Below, piece by piece: positions 35,732 to 45,440 of a DNA stretch of 64,000 bases. This DNA comes from Linderina pennispora (taxonomy: Eukaryota; Kickxellomycota; Kickxellomycetes; Kickxellales; Kickxellaceae): NCBI RefSeq assembly GCF_002104995.1, contig NW_024468256.1, positions 640,001 through 704,000 of the forward strand, given 5' to 3'. Below the pieces are notes generated by a model. It saw only the letters and a list, made by a program, of their open reading frames with translations. It was not told the DNA's origin and searched no databases. The stretch's first letter is position 1, and each line of letters opens with the position of its first letter. The position numbers and the translations under genes were made by a program.

Positions 35732-36330
35732 AGCCTGCAGCTATTAGTAATGGGCTTAATCGATTTTTAATACCACTACTTCCAGATCGGCTGTGATGTG
35801 GCTCTTTGCAGGCTGCACGGCGGGCCTGCTTTCTTGCCAATCGTAGAAAGGACGCCGCGGCCACAGCCCCTGCCATCGATTGCGGCGGTTTGTCATCAGC
35901 CCTCTCAGCTGGTGTAAGCAGAGGCGTATTTACGGAGGCAGCGATTGGTCATCACGACTGTAGATGGGTACAAGTCACCAGTGGAGGGCCTGGATGGGGC
36001 CATGGTCAGGCTTATAAACACCACCAAATTGCGGAGTCGCCAGCTTCATGCTATCTGGTCGCAAACAATCCCAGGCGCAACGCACGTTTTTTAGCGATTC
36101 CCCCTCTCTTCCGTTCTGTTTCTTTCAAGATATATAAACTCCAACTGGCTTCCAGCATTGTTCGCTTTTTTAAGAGCCTTCCATAAGCCAGCTTTTGCTT
36201 TCTTATCTTCCACACAGAACGAGTACGGGTGAAACAGAGTTAAACAAGGCACTGGACCTAGAACCTTCCGCCTGCTCTCCTCCGCCCACATCCAATTTTT
36301 ATACACCAGCAGCCTTTCTTTTCTTTCATC
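35732..36330 (+). other. Intergenic: RIB1 promoter region
   Basis: 599 bp with no supported gene. TATA-like sequences lie at 36013-36018 (CTTATAAACA) and 36131-36138 (TATATAAA). The second, about 190 bp before the RIB1 ATG and followed by a CT-rich leader, is the better promoter candidate. Confidence 0.45.
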
Positions 36331-37620
36331 ATGTCGGCCCACATTATTAGCAGCCATGACCTCGATGCCGCTGCGACTGCTGTAGCAGCGACTCCAGCCG
36401 AAGCAAGCATCGGCCTGTCACACCAGGCAAAGTCGCACTTCAACGCCAGCCTCGACAAAGCCCTGAGCATCCTCAAGCAGCAAGACTCGACGGCACGCGA
36501 GGGGAGCACAACGCCCATCAACTGGTCGTCGGCCGATACAGAGGCCGGATCCACGGCCTCTGCTGCCACGCCGCTCAGCACATACAGTGCTCCAGACGAC
36601 CTGATCCTGGAGGGGGCGCCTCTGATAAAGCAGAGCGCGTCTAACCGCAGCTCTCTGTCTGTAGCCTCAACGATGGCATATGCAGCAGCCCAAGGCACCA
36701 GCGTGGTTGCCCACAGGGAGTCCAAGGAGGACGTGGGTGTTGAATGCAAGGTGCGGGCACGGATCCCGTATCCAGGCGGGCACTTTTACCTGCACCTGTT
36801 CCACAACAGCGAGGACAATAAGGAGCACCTAGCGATCGTGTTCGGAGACGACGTCCGCAGTGCCTCGCTGGAGTCCGTCCAGGACGGCGAGAGCGAGATG
36901 GACCGCAAGATCCGCGGCGCCAGCACAGGTGCCGAGCGGCAGGCTATCAGCAAGGCGATCGCCCGCAGAAACACGGCGGGTGCCTCGGAGCCGCTGCAGC
37001 ATCCGGCATTTGAGCCGGACGCCGAGGATGCGTTCGGGTCGAGCCGCGTGCCAATCGTTGATGCGCCGCTGGTACGCATCCACTCCGAGTGCTTTACGGG
37101 CGAAACCGTGTCAAGCGTGCGGTGCGACTGCGGGTACCAGCTGGCCGAGGCCATGCGGCTGATCCAGCAAGAAGGCCGCGGCGCCATCGTCTATTTGCGC
37201 CAGGAGGGCCGCGGCATTGGCCTGATGGAGAAGCTCAAGGCATATAACCTGCAGGACATGGGCCACGACACCGTTGACGCCAACCTGCTGCTGAACCACC
37301 CCGCCGACGCCCGCACATACGGGTCCGCCCGGGCCATCTTGGCTGACCTGGGCATCAGCAAGCTGAGGCTGCTGACCAACAATACCGACAAGATCCGCCA
37401 GCTGCGCGGCAACAAGAGCGATCTGGACATTGTTTGCCATGTGCCCATGTACCCGCGGTGGTGGGACGAGGATGTTGAGGATGAGTCGTCGTATTCGCGG
37501 CACCTGGCACTCAAGAAGGATGTTATGCGGGAGGCTGATCGGTATTTGAAAACCAAGGCGGAGCGCATGGGCCATATGCTGTCGCTAGAGAGCCACCATG
37601 CTGCGCACCAAACTGGTTAG
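36331..37620 (+). CDS. RIB1: GTP cyclohydrolase II
   Basis: Catalyses the first committed step of riboflavin synthesis, opening GTP to 2,5-diamino-6-ribosylamino-4(3H)-pyrimidinone 5'-phosphate with loss of formate and pyrophosphate. The zinc-binding cysteines are C254 in HSECFTGE and C265/C267 in VRCDCGYQ. The catalytic loop is RQEGRGIGL from R290. The C-terminal substrate region has LLTNNTDKIRQLRG. The 429-residue protein is longer than bacterial RibA (about 200) because of a low-complexity N-terminal extension of about 140 residues, as is common in fungi. The ATG at 36331 follows a T/C-rich leader. The frame is unbroken. Soluble, cytosolic by inference. Confidence 0.94.
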   Translation: MSAHIISSHDLDAAATAVAATPAEASIGLSHQAKSHFNASLDKALSILKQQDSTAREGSTTPINWSSADTEAGSTASAATPLSTYSAPDDLILEGAPLIKQSASNRSSLSVASTMAYAAAQGTSVVAHRESKEDVGVECKVRARIPYPGGHFYLHLFHNSEDNKEHLAIVFGDDVRSASLESVQDGESEMDRKIRGASTGAERQAISKAIARRNTAGASEPLQHPAFEPDAEDAFGSSRVPIVDAPLVRIHSECFTGETVSSVRCDCGYQLAEAMRLIQQEGRGAIVYLRQEGRGIGLMEKLKAYNLQDMGHDTVDANLLLNHPADARTYGSARAILADLGISKLRLLTNNTDKIRQLRGNKSDLDIVCHVPMYPRWWDEDVEDESSYSRHLALKKDVMREADRYLKTKAERMGHMLSLESHHAAHQTG

Positions 37621-37826
37621 AAATACACGGCCAATTCCTTGCTAACATCCTTTTTGTATTTGTTTCACTAAAAAAGAAAAATAGAATTACTCACTGATGC
37701 CTGTGATGTTCCCAAAAGGTCCTGTGGGCGCAGCTACACAGTCAAAAATGAAGGCTAGCTTTTTTGCAAAATTGCCATCCGTGTTCTCCAGTTATCTAAT
37801 TCTTGTATATTTACCATAGCAATAGC

Positions 37827-39383
37827 ATGTCAAAAGTCTGCGAGTACTTTCTACGCGGAAAATGCAACTTTGGCGACCGCTGTCGCAATGAGCATCCGCA
37901 GGGCAACCAGTCAGGGTTTGGCCAGTCCGCTGCTCAGTCCCTCATGAACCGGGGACAGAGTACTACAACCAATGCGTTGGCTGGCATCGGCTCGGGTGCA
38001 TTTGGTAGCAACACGCAGTCTCGAGGATTCGGGGGCAATGTTGGAGGCGGTACATTTGGCCAAACAGGCGGCGGTAGTGCATTTGGCCAAGCACGCAGTG
38101 GTAGTGCATTTGGCCAAGCAAGCAGTGGTAGTGCATTTGGCCAGACAGGCGGCGGTAGTGCATTTGACCAAGCACGCAATGGCACGTTTGGCCACACAGG
38201 CAATGGCAGTGCATTCGGGCAGACAAGTGGTGGCAGCGCATTTGCCCAGAGAGGTGGCAGCGGAGGAGCGTTTGGGACTACAGGAGGACATGCGTTTAGT
38301 CAGACTGCTCAATCAAAGAGTTTTGGCAATACTGGCACGAGTGCGTTTGGCCAAATTGCCTCTCGCACCTTTGGCAACACCGGCAGCACTGCATTTGGAA
38401 ATACAGCCAGCACTGGTAGAAGTGCCTTTGGAAACACTGGTGGAGGTGCATTTGGAACCACCGGCGGTAGCGCTTTTGGAGCCACTGGTGGAAGTGCATT
38501 TGGAACCACTGCAGCGACCGGCGGGGGATTCGGGCAGTTTGCGCAGCAGCAGCAACAGCAACAGCAACAATCAGGATTTCCCACACCACCCGCGAAAGAA
38601 CGGCCCATTGGCACCTCAACAGCCGGCACAACCGATGAAAAGCTCTCCAAGCTCTCGGACGACCTGCTGAAGAAAATTGCGTCAGAGCGGCCCAATTGGC
38701 GGATCAGCAGCTTCGGACCCATCAGCAACGAGCCGAATATGCTCAGCGGCATGGACATGTCTCCCGAAGAGGCACGGCTTGAGCACATGCTTGCCAGGAA
38801 CTCGGGGACCGTTGCCCAGTATGAACAAAAGTACGCGCAGCTGGAAAACACCGTGTCGCAGGCACTGCAGAACATTATCAAGGATCCGGCGACCGCTGTG
38901 AGTGATTGGGTGAAGAGTTCGGGTATGGCCGTGAGCCAGGAGGCACTTGCCAAGAGGAACCTGCCAAAGGACGCCTCTGCCAAACAGGCGTTTGGCCAGT
39001 CGACCACCCAGTCGGCGTTTGGGCAAACCTCGTCTGGCTCAGCATTTGGGCAGATCACTACTCCACGTGGGGCATTTGGCCAGCCTTCGTCTGGCTCTGC
39101 ATTTGGTCAGTCTGTTGGTTCTGCATTCGGGAACACCACACCCGCAGGAGCCTTTGGCCAGCAGAGCGCATTCGGACAGAGCGGTGTTGTGGGGGGATTC
39201 AGCAAGCCTGCTGGTGGCGCGATGAATATGCCGTCGTTTGGCAGCACGCCTGAGGAGATCAAACGCAACACCGGCCCGTCGCGCGAGTTGACGGAGGCGG
39301 AGATCAGCAGCTTCGAGGCGCCCGACTTCAACTTTGGCGAGATCCCCGAAATGCCACCCACCATCGCGCTTCGACAGGGCTGA
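37827..39383 (+). CDS. NUP42: FG nucleoporin with N-terminal CCCH finger (NUP42/NUPL2 type)
   Basis: The protein starts MSKVCEYFLRGKCNFGDRC, a single CCCH zinc finger. It continues with about 30 FG repeats (mostly AFGQ, AFGNT, AFGTT with Gly/Ser/Thr spacers) to about residue 240, and a short poly-Gln run. A conserved-looking middle domain of about 130 residues includes LSDDLLKKIASERPNWRISS, followed by a second FG cluster. CCCH plus FG repeats in one protein is the mark of NUPL2/hCG1 and its fungal relatives, which sit on the cytoplasmic face of the nuclear pore and help DBP5-driven mRNA export. The ATG at 37827 places the finger at the very N-terminus. The upstream in-frame bases lack another credible ATG. 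Unbroken, 518 residues. Confidence 0.85.
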   Translation: MSKVCEYFLRGKCNFGDRCRNEHPQGNQSGFGQSAAQSLMNRGQSTTTNALAGIGSGAFGSNTQSRGFGGNVGGGTFGQTGGGSAFGQARSGSAFGQASSGSAFGQTGGGSAFDQARNGTFGHTGNGSAFGQTSGGSAFAQRGGSGGAFGTTGGHAFSQTAQSKSFGNTGTSAFGQIASRTFGNTGSTAFGNTASTGRSAFGNTGGGAFGTTGGSAFGATGGSAFGTTAATGGGFGQFAQQQQQQQQQSGFPTPPAKERPIGTSTAGTTDEKLSKLSDDLLKKIASERPNWRISSFGPISNEPNMLSGMDMSPEEARLEHMLARNSGTVAQYEQKYAQLENTVSQALQNIIKDPATAVSDWVKSSGMAVSQEALAKRNLPKDASAKQAFGQSTTQSAFGQTSSGSAFGQITTPRGAFGQPSSGSAFGQSVGSAFGNTTPAGAFGQQSAFGQSGVVGGFSKPAGGAMNMPSFGSTPEEIKRNTGPSRELTEAEISSFEAPDFNFGEIPEMPPTIALRQG

Positions 39384-39506
39384 TCAATGATTTTTAATAA
39401 ATCAGACGTGCGATCAGCGCCTTGCAAATAAAAAGCATAAAATCGCAAATTTTGTTTTCTTCTCTCGTTTTGTTGCAACCCACAGTTCCTTAGCCAACTT
39501 TTTAGA

Positions 39507-40742
39507 ATGCGCATTTACACAGCCGACGAGTCCGGGTTGATAAAGACTGTAACGATCGATCCCAAGGTGTCGCTCCTGGAGGCCAAGGCGCGGGCCGCAA
39601 AGAAAGCCAAGGCTGACGCCAAGGCACGGGCCAACGCCTCCAAGGCTGGCACCAAGCTGCCCACGGAGGAGGCCAGCCTCGCCGGCGTCGCTATCAGCAC
39701 CCTCAGTGGCACTGTTCAGCGCGATCTGGGGATTGCACACATGAGCGAAATGACATTCGGCAACGAGAGTGCTTTCATCGTAGCGCGACAGAACGGATCT
39801 GTAGACGTGATCTCGCAGGCCACGGGCTCCGAGCTGTATTCGTTCAGCGAGCCCGAGTTTTCACAGAAGCTGAGCATCAAGAGCAACGGCAAGTTCATCA
39901 CCAGCACACAGTACGTGGGTGTGGGTGCTGGCCCAGACCACTTTGTGTCGTGCACAAATCTCGGCCAAGTGCGGTACCAGTCGTTTGCAGGCAGCTCGAC
40001 ACTGCTGAAACTGCCTGTGGATGCGTGCCACATGCGCACGCATTTGAGGCGTCCAAGCATCCTCGCAGTCGGCGGGCGCGAGCAGGAGCTGACGGTATGG
40101 GATGCAGAGACACTGGAGACAAAGAAGCCGGGCGAGTTCTCCAAGGCTACCAGCGCGCCTCTGTTCAAATCCAAGAATGTTGCCAACGATAACCTGGATC
40201 TGCGTGTGCCCGTGTGGATCACTGACATGCAGTTCACCAGCGACGACACGTCCACGATCGCCGTGGCTTCGGGCTACAAGCACATTAGACTGTATGATAC
40301 GAGAGCGAACCAGCGGCCAGTGCAGGAGTGGAGCGTGTCAAAGCACCCGATCCTGCACTTGCTCAAGTCGCATGTCAAGCCCGAGCTATTCTTTGCTGAC
40401 AACATGGGCAATCTGCAGCAGATGGATATGCGCAAGGGTAATGTGATTGGTGGATACAAGGAGATTGCGGGCGCGGTGCGTGCCATTGCACTCAGTGAAG
40501 ACGGCTCAAAGGTAGCCGCGGCCGGACTGGACCGGTTTGTGCGTGTCTACGAGACCGGCGGCACTAGGGCAATGCTGCACCGAGCATATGTAAAGCAGCG
40601 GGTCACAGGGCTCGTGTATGACTGGAGTTCCAAGGATGTCAACTCTGATGAGGAAGAGCAGCAGGAGACCGAGGCTATCTGGGACAGCATGCCGACGGCC
40701 GGCGACAAGAGTTCGAAGCGTAAGAGGCGGACATCCGAGTAA
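39507..40742 (+). CDS. NSA1: NSA1/WDR74-type WD-repeat ribosome biogenesis factor
   Basis: 411 residues forming a WD40-like propeller. In yeast Nsa1 joins Rix7-dependent nucleolar pre-60S particles. Recognisable blocks are MRIYTADESGLIKTV at the start, LAVGGREQELTVWDAETLE, VWITDMQFTSDD, VASGYKHIRLYDTRANQRPV (the strongest NSA1/WDR74 signature) and VAAAGLDRFVRVYE. The C-terminus is acidic then basic (SSKRKRRTSE), a likely nucleolar/nuclear signal. The start ATG at 39507 is only 123 bp after the NUP42 stop, so the two genes are closely spaced in tandem. Unbroken. Confidence 0.9.
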   Translation: MRIYTADESGLIKTVTIDPKVSLLEAKARAAKKAKADAKARANASKAGTKLPTEEASLAGVAISTLSGTVQRDLGIAHMSEMTFGNESAFIVARQNGSVDVISQATGSELYSFSEPEFSQKLSIKSNGKFITSTQYVGVGAGPDHFVSCTNLGQVRYQSFAGSSTLLKLPVDACHMRTHLRRPSILAVGGREQELTVWDAETLETKKPGEFSKATSAPLFKSKNVANDNLDLRVPVWITDMQFTSDDTSTIAVASGYKHIRLYDTRANQRPVQEWSVSKHPILHLLKSHVKPELFFADNMGNLQQMDMRKGNVIGGYKEIAGAVRAIALSEDGSKVAAAGLDRFVRVYETGGTRAMLHRAYVKQRVTGLVYDWSSKDVNSDEEEQQETEAIWDSMPTAGDKSSKRKRRTSE

Positions 40743-40830
40743 AGCAGTTTATTCGAAGTTGATAACTCTGAAGATAGCTAGAAATGAAATGAAATGAAAT
40801 GAAAAATATTGGAAAGAGAGCCTACTCGTC

Positions 40831-41841
40831 CTACTCGTCCTTCTCGTCCTTCTCGTCCTTCTCGTCATAGTCCTCGTCATCCTCGTCATCCTCCTCGGAC
40901 TCGACGTCAGCATCGTCGTTCTTCTTGGCATGGCTATATCTGAGGGCCTCCTTCTCCTGAACTCCATACTTGCCTGCAGAAAAGTGTGCCGCTGTGCCCA
41001 GCACCGACGAGCACAGCAGACCCGAGACCAGCCTTGCCTCTTCCTCGCTCAGATGCGGCACAAGATTCAGCACTGCATCCAGCAGTGGGCTGAGCGGGAA
41101 GCCCGGCGCATGCTCGACGAATGACCAGGCATGGGTCGTCAGGATATACCCGACAGTAGCAAAGAACGACAGCTTGGTGTCCAGCGAGAACCCCTTCGTT
41201 GCCAGAGCCGGCGTGCGGAAGGTCCATGAGTGCTGCGAAATTTGCAACAGGTCGTCGATGATGCCGCCGCCAGAGCCCAGCACGGTTCCCACAAACACCC
41301 ATGCTACCAGGGACTCTGCCACCGGCTGCCCGTGCATTGTCTTACGCACGAGGTCCACCCCCGCCGCAGTCACGCCGTACCCACGCAGCAGCCCGTCCAC
41401 ACTCGCCAGAAACACGTCACTCACTGGCGACGTCCGCCGCAAAAACTTGTATAACAGGTCACCGGGCATGTACCCTACGAGCAGGTACATGCCAGCATAG
41501 ACGGGCACCGACAGGCTGTTCTCGAGCCACGGCTGCGTGCGCCCCAGCGCCAGCGCCGTCAGAATGGCTCCGCCAAACGAAAAGGTCAGCATGGTGAGCA
41601 CCTCTTGCACCAGAGGACGCCGCCCGTTGTAAAGCGTCGCCTTGCGCACCTCGTAGGCGATGCGGAGGGCGTGCAGGGTCATAAAGATGCCCACTGGCAG
41701 GAGCGGCTCGCTGCCGCCAACACCCCCGACCCAGCTCTTCTGGAGCAGGGCTAGGTACGACGAGGCCACCTGCTGCACTTGCGGGAACCCGCCCAGAACG
41801 GATGCACGCTGCGGCAGCTCCTTCAATGCTGCGTTAGACAT
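40831..41841 (-). CDS. TRIC-type (TMEM38-like) intracellular cation channel
   Basis: 336 residues from the ATG at 41841 (MSNAALKELPQ). An upstream open extension to 41979 lacks family likeness. Multiple hydrophobic helices include LTFSFGGAILTALALG and VPVYAGMYLLVGYMPGDLLY. The segment VAWVFVGTVLGSGGGIIDDL matches the glycine-rich pore-helix pattern of TRIC channels (human GxARGAGGTII...), which carry K+ as a counter-ion for Ca2+ release from the ER. The basic KVTLLGS-like element of animal TRICs is replaced by TKLSFFATVGYILT. The tail is strongly acidic, then a DEK repeat made by a tandem CTCGTCCTT repeat (40826-40866). Family call is good; function in fungi is inferred. It converges on NSA1. 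Confidence 0.75.
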   Translation of the reverse strand: MSNAALKELPQRASVLGGFPQVQQVASSYLALLQKSWVGGVGGSEPLLPVGIFMTLHALRIAYEVRKATLYNGRRPLVQEVLTMLTFSFGGAILTALALGRTQPWLENSLSVPVYAGMYLLVGYMPGDLLYKFLRRTSPVSDVFLASVDGLLRGYGVTAAGVDLVRKTMHGQPVAESLVAWVFVGTVLGSGGGIIDDLLQISQHSWTFRTPALATKGFSLDTKLSFFATVGYILTTHAWSFVEHAPGFPLSPLLDAVLNLVPHLSEEEARLVSGLLCSSVLGTAAHFSAGKYGVQEKEALRYSHAKKNDDADVESEEDDEDDEDYDEKDEKDEKDE

Positions 41842-42269
41842 GGCTTCAGATAGAGTCGTTGCTTGCTTGTGTTCTTGAAAGGGTACGTGAATTCGTAGTC
41901 GAAGCGAAAAGTGGGTGGGAGAGAAGAGGCAGTACCTGAGGTGCTGATCGCCCTGCCTATAGTGCGCAAATAAAGGCAAGGCGTGCTACGCCACGTGATC
42001 TTAATGTGATTTTATGCCTCTCGAAACGAGCCTTGATTCCGTGGGCAGGCAGAGCAGCCAGGTCATGCATCTAGCATTCTGCCAGCGCTATACGGCGCTT
42101 CCTGGCATTACTGCTCTCTTTCGCTCGCTGCAAACTGTTTTCTTTAACCACTTTCTTATTCCCGGCTCTTTTGTGTGCGCGTCGCTCTCTGTCTCTCACT
42201 TTTCTTCTCATTCGCTGTCTCTCGTTCTCAGCACTTGCTCAACCCTTTCTATAAAACACTATACAGGCC
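41842..42269. other. Divergent promoter region of the TRIC and NPC2-like genes
   Basis: A 428-bp shared upstream region. A pyrimidine-rich leader (about 42115-42245) and CTATAAAAC at 42250-42258 precede the NPC2-like ATG. That TATA is too near the ATG to act alone unless the leader is very short. Confidence 0.45.
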
Positions 42270-42830
42270 ATGAAGCTCCTGCCGCTGACGCTCGCTCTCG
42301 CCACCTCTTTGCAGACGCTTGTCTCGGCTACTCCCGTGATCCCCGACGCAAACCTCTGGGTTATTGAGGAGGCCAGCGGCATATTCTCCTCGCTCAGCTT
42401 CCTGGTGCGCGGCGGCGATGAGGACCTAGGCAAGAACCGTACCCTCAACGACGTAATCAAGGATGTCAGCCATGAGGACGACCTCGTGGATATCAAGTAC
42501 GTCGATATGGACCCAGAGTACCCGGTGCGCAAGACGCCCGTGCATATCAACGCCCAGGCGTACGTCAAGGACCGGATTGAGGCCGCCACTGCCAACGTCA
42601 GAGTCAAGTACGGGTTCATAACGCTGCTTAACCGCAACTACGACTTGTGCGAGGAGCTGAAGACCAACCTGAACAAGACGTGCCCTGTCGACGAAGGTGT
42701 GATTGAGGTCAATGTCGACGTTGATGTGCCGGGCTTTGTGCCGCCAGGCAACTTCTACCTCGAGGCAAAGGCCTGGCGCAACGAAGACGAGAAGCAGATC
42801 GGCCGCATTACGGCCAAGGTCCACTTCTGA
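42270..42830 (+). CDS. Secreted ML-domain (NPC2-like) lipid-binding protein
   Basis: 186 residues. A signal peptide MKLLPLTLALATSLQTLVSA is followed by a beta-rich ML (MD-2-related lipid recognition) domain. Supporting features are an Asn-linked site in GKNRT, a cysteine pair (CEELKTNLNKTC), the PVHINAQAYVKD strand, the acidic strand IEVNVDVDVP, and the closing PPGNFYLEAKAWRNEDEKQIG, typical of fungal Npc2 and PG/PI transfer proteins. Yeast Npc2 hands sterol to Ncr1 in the vacuole, so vacuolar lumen or secretion is likely. The start is the ATG at 42270. Unbroken. The exact ligand cannot be read from the sequence. Confidence 0.85.
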   Translation: MKLLPLTLALATSLQTLVSATPVIPDANLWVIEEASGIFSSLSFLVRGGDEDLGKNRTLNDVIKDVSHEDDLVDIKYVDMDPEYPVRKTPVHINAQAYVKDRIEAATANVRVKYGFITLLNRNYDLCEELKTNLNKTCPVDEGVIEVNVDVDVPGFVPPGNFYLEAKAWRNEDEKQIGRITAKVHF

Positions 42831-42917
42831 AGAAAGGGTGCTGACATTTTAAACTCGTAGACCATTTTATTGCCGTGCTGTTTTCTATATCTGCCAAATC
42901 ATATACTATCCTGCTTG

Positions 42918-43291
42918 TCATCCTTTTGGTGGCGGTGGTGGTGGAGGTGCTCGGTGCATACCCTTGTCGGGATGCTCGTCATGGAAGCCGAGGTTCTCCC
43001 ATCTGTCGCGGTCCATCAGTTTTCTACAAGAGAGTCATGCAATAAGTGGCATCTGCTGCTGCATCGCTTTACCGTTATCAATGCGCAGTTTCTTTCTTAC
43101 CTTTGCATCCGGCACTCGAGGTAGTCTTTGGACAGCGGCTTGCATAGCTGGCTGCTGCCGCGCTTCTCCTGCAGGCAGTCGAGATACCTGCTCATAAACA
43201 CCGTGCACTCGCCGCCATGGTCGAGCGGGAAACTGCCGCGGTCCGGTGGCGTCGGTCTGAGCGTGCTCTGTGGTGGTCCACCAAAGCTCAT
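42918..43291 (-). CDS. COX19: COX19, twin-CX9C mitochondrial copper-related assembly factor, two exons
   Basis: Exons are 43101-43291 and 42918-43023 with a 77-bp GT-AG intron (GTAAG donor, TGTAG acceptor), giving 98 residues. The protein reads MSFGGPPQSTLRPTPPDRGS, then a twin CX9C fold: ECTVFMSRYLDC and LCKPLSKDYLEC. The join gives RMQR-KLMDRDRWENLGF, the invariant COX19 end. A Pro-rich tail follows. COX19 works in the intermembrane space with COX11 in copper delivery to cytochrome oxidase and is imported by MIA40, which oxidises the cysteines. The start ATG at 43291 is chosen because MSFGGPP is the family start; an upstream non-ATG extension is ignored. Confidence 0.93.
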
Positions 43292-43478
43292 GGTTCGAAG
43301 GGGTGTGTAAAGATGCAGAGTCAAAAAGCGGTCTCGCTTGGAATGAGCTCAAGACCAAGTGTTCAGATAAGGCCACGACTACTTCAACTATGGTTAAATT
43401 GTGTTCAAAAATTTCTTAATTTTATTTTGGCGAGTCACCTCGGCAGCTTCTAACGCTTGTAGCGCTGTGCTTTTTCTT

Positions 43479-45338
43479 CTAGTTCCTGCGCTTCTTGTGC
43501 TTTATCCTGGCACCGCTGCCTGTCGGCACAATCACCTGGTCATCGGTAGTGGTGATCTTGTTGGAGGTCTTTTGCAGCTTGGCCACAAAGAACCCGTCCA
43601 TGTTGTGCGCGTGAGGGTAGAACCGGCGCGTCAGCGACAGCGAGCTGTTGAACGTGTGGCCGCGGAAGCTCGTGAACCCAGGACGGCCAAAGTCCAGGCC
43701 AGTGTCAACCAGCTTGACATTCGGCCGCTTGCCCAGCGCATAGTTCACAATGGCCTCGTTCTCATCGACTGTAACCGAGCACGTCGAGTACACCAAGAAT
43801 CCGCCGGTAGGCGAGTCGGCGTTGACTGAGTCAATGGCCGACAGAATCAGCTCTTTTTGCAGGTGCGTCAGCATGGTGAAATCATCCTGGCTCTTGTTGA
43901 TCTTGACTGATGCATCCTTCGAAATGACACCCGTACCACTGCACGGCGAATCCAGCAGCACACGGTCGAAGCCGCCCATGACACGGGGGAACTCACGGCC
44001 ATCGTAGTTGCAAACCAGCGTGTTGCTGATGCCCAGGCGGTGGATGTTTGCCACCAGGGCCTTCTCACGCTCCTTGTTGGCATCGTTGGCCACCACCAGT
44101 CCGGTGTTCTTCATCATTGCTGAGCAGTACGTGGTCTTGCCTCCGGGGGCAGCCGACATATCCAGCACCTTCTCGTTCTCCTGCGGGCCTAGCGCCATTA
44201 CGGGCAAAAACGACGACGCCGCCTGGATCATATAGTGGCCTGCCATGTACTCGGGCGTAGCACCGACAGGCACAGGCGAATCAAAGATCGTGAGCCCAAC
44301 CTTGGTCCACTTTCCAATCGGATCGAGATTGACACCACGGTTGATGAGTGCCTGGGCCAGATCACGTCGCCGCGTCTTGAGCGTGTTGGTACGGATAGTC
44401 ACGGGACGCGCAGTCTCGTTGGCCTCGAAGAACTCGACTGCCTCGCTTACCGGGAAGATCTGCAGCATCTTGTCCATCAGGTACTCGTTGTACCCGTAGT
44501 AGAAGCACATATCGCGCTTTAGCTGCGTCATGTAGTCCTCACGCGACCGCTCCGGGTCACGCAGATCCGCAAAGTTGTTGAGTACACGGATCACCTCCTG
44601 GATCCGGAGCTGCACTTGCTGGAGATCCAGGGGGGCCTCCTTCTCAGCCTCAATCTGCTCGGCACTCGGCAGAGTAAACAGCGCACGCTCTCCCTCGGCT
44701 GCCTCCTCGGCCGCCAGCTGCTCGAGCTCGGCCAGCTCCTCTTCAGCCTTCTGCTGTGCCTCCAGAAGCCGCGACCGCTTCTCCATGTCGCGGAATGTCA
44801 CTGGCTCACCGTCTTCGTCGGCTGTATCGAACTCGTCGTAGGACTCCATACCACCGGTCTCAGAATCAGAGTCCTCATCGTCAGACTGTAGCAGAGCAAT
44901 CGGCTCCTGACGCTCATCGTCGTCATCGTCACTGTCAAACTCGCTCATAGACGCGCCATCATCTTCACTGTCAGACGCCATCGGTGCGTTGTCCCATCCA
45001 TCGTCCGGCGCTCCCTCAAGGAGCACAACAGACTCGGCTTCCTCCTCTTCTTCTTCCTCTTCCTCCTCGCTCTCGGGCTCAACAACCTTGGTCTTCTTTG
45101 CCTTGGGCTTGGGCTTGGGCTTGGCAGCCTCTTCATCACGCTTGCGCTTGCTGGTAGCTGCCTTGGTCTCTGCAGCACGCTTCCCTGGGGCCGTCTTGCC
45201 CACATTGGCTGTGCGCTTGCGCGTCTGGATCTTTTCGTGCCGCAGACGGTCGTGCAACACCTTGGTTACTTTGCCTGTGGCCCGCTCCTGCTCCAGCGGC
45301 AGAGGCACATCCTGCTTATTCTTTGCGCGGCGACCCAT
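43479..45338 (-). CDS. NOP2: NOP2, 25S rRNA cytosine-C5 methyltransferase
   Basis: NOP2 methylates a cytosine in 25S rRNA and is required for 60S assembly in the nucleolus. The 619-residue protein has a basic, then very acidic N-terminal third. A conserved block lies near YMTQLKRDMCFYYGYNEYL. The Rossmann core has LDMSAAPGGKTT (SAM). Catalytic cysteines are at 466 in DSPCSGTGV and 520 in YSTCSVT, the two-Cys signature of the NOP2/NSUN class. The C-terminus is basic (KHKKRRN). The start is the ATG at 45338 (MGRRAKNKQ), as in other NOP2 proteins; the open extension upstream is not used. Unbroken, normal length. Confidence 0.95.
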   Translation of the reverse strand: MGRRAKNKQDVPLPLEQERATGKVTKVLHDRLRHEKIQTRKRTANVGKTAPGKRAAETKAATSKRKRDEEAAKPKPKPKAKKTKVVEPESEEEEEEEEEEAESVVLLEGAPDDGWDNAPMASDSEDDGASMSEFDSDDDDDERQEPIALLQSDDEDSDSETGGMESYDEFDTADEDGEPVTFRDMEKRSRLLEAQQKAEEELAELEQLAAEEAAEGERALFTLPSAEQIEAEKEAPLDLQQVQLRIQEVIRVLNNFADLRDPERSREDYMTQLKRDMCFYYGYNEYLMDKMLQIFPVSEAVEFFEANETARPVTIRTNTLKTRRRDLAQALINRGVNLDPIGKWTKVGLTIFDSPVPVGATPEYMAGHYMIQAASSFLPVMALGPQENEKVLDMSAAPGGKTTYCSAMMKNTGLVVANDANKEREKALVANIHRLGISNTLVCNYDGREFPRVMGGFDRVLLDSPCSGTGVISKDASVKINKSQDDFTMLTHLQKELILSAIDSVNADSPTGGFLVYSTCSVTVDENEAIVNYALGKRPNVKLVDTGLDFGRPGFTSFRGHTFNSSLSLTRRFYPHAHNMDGFFVAKLQKTSNKITTTDDQVIVPTGSGARIKHKKRRN

Positions 45339-45440
45339 GGTGCAAGTATACTGATGTGTAAAAGTAAGTGTTTGGAAATAAAACTGCAGAGACGAGAAAC
45401 GGCTTTCCACTGACCTTGAGTGCAAAGCACAAGCTTGCAC

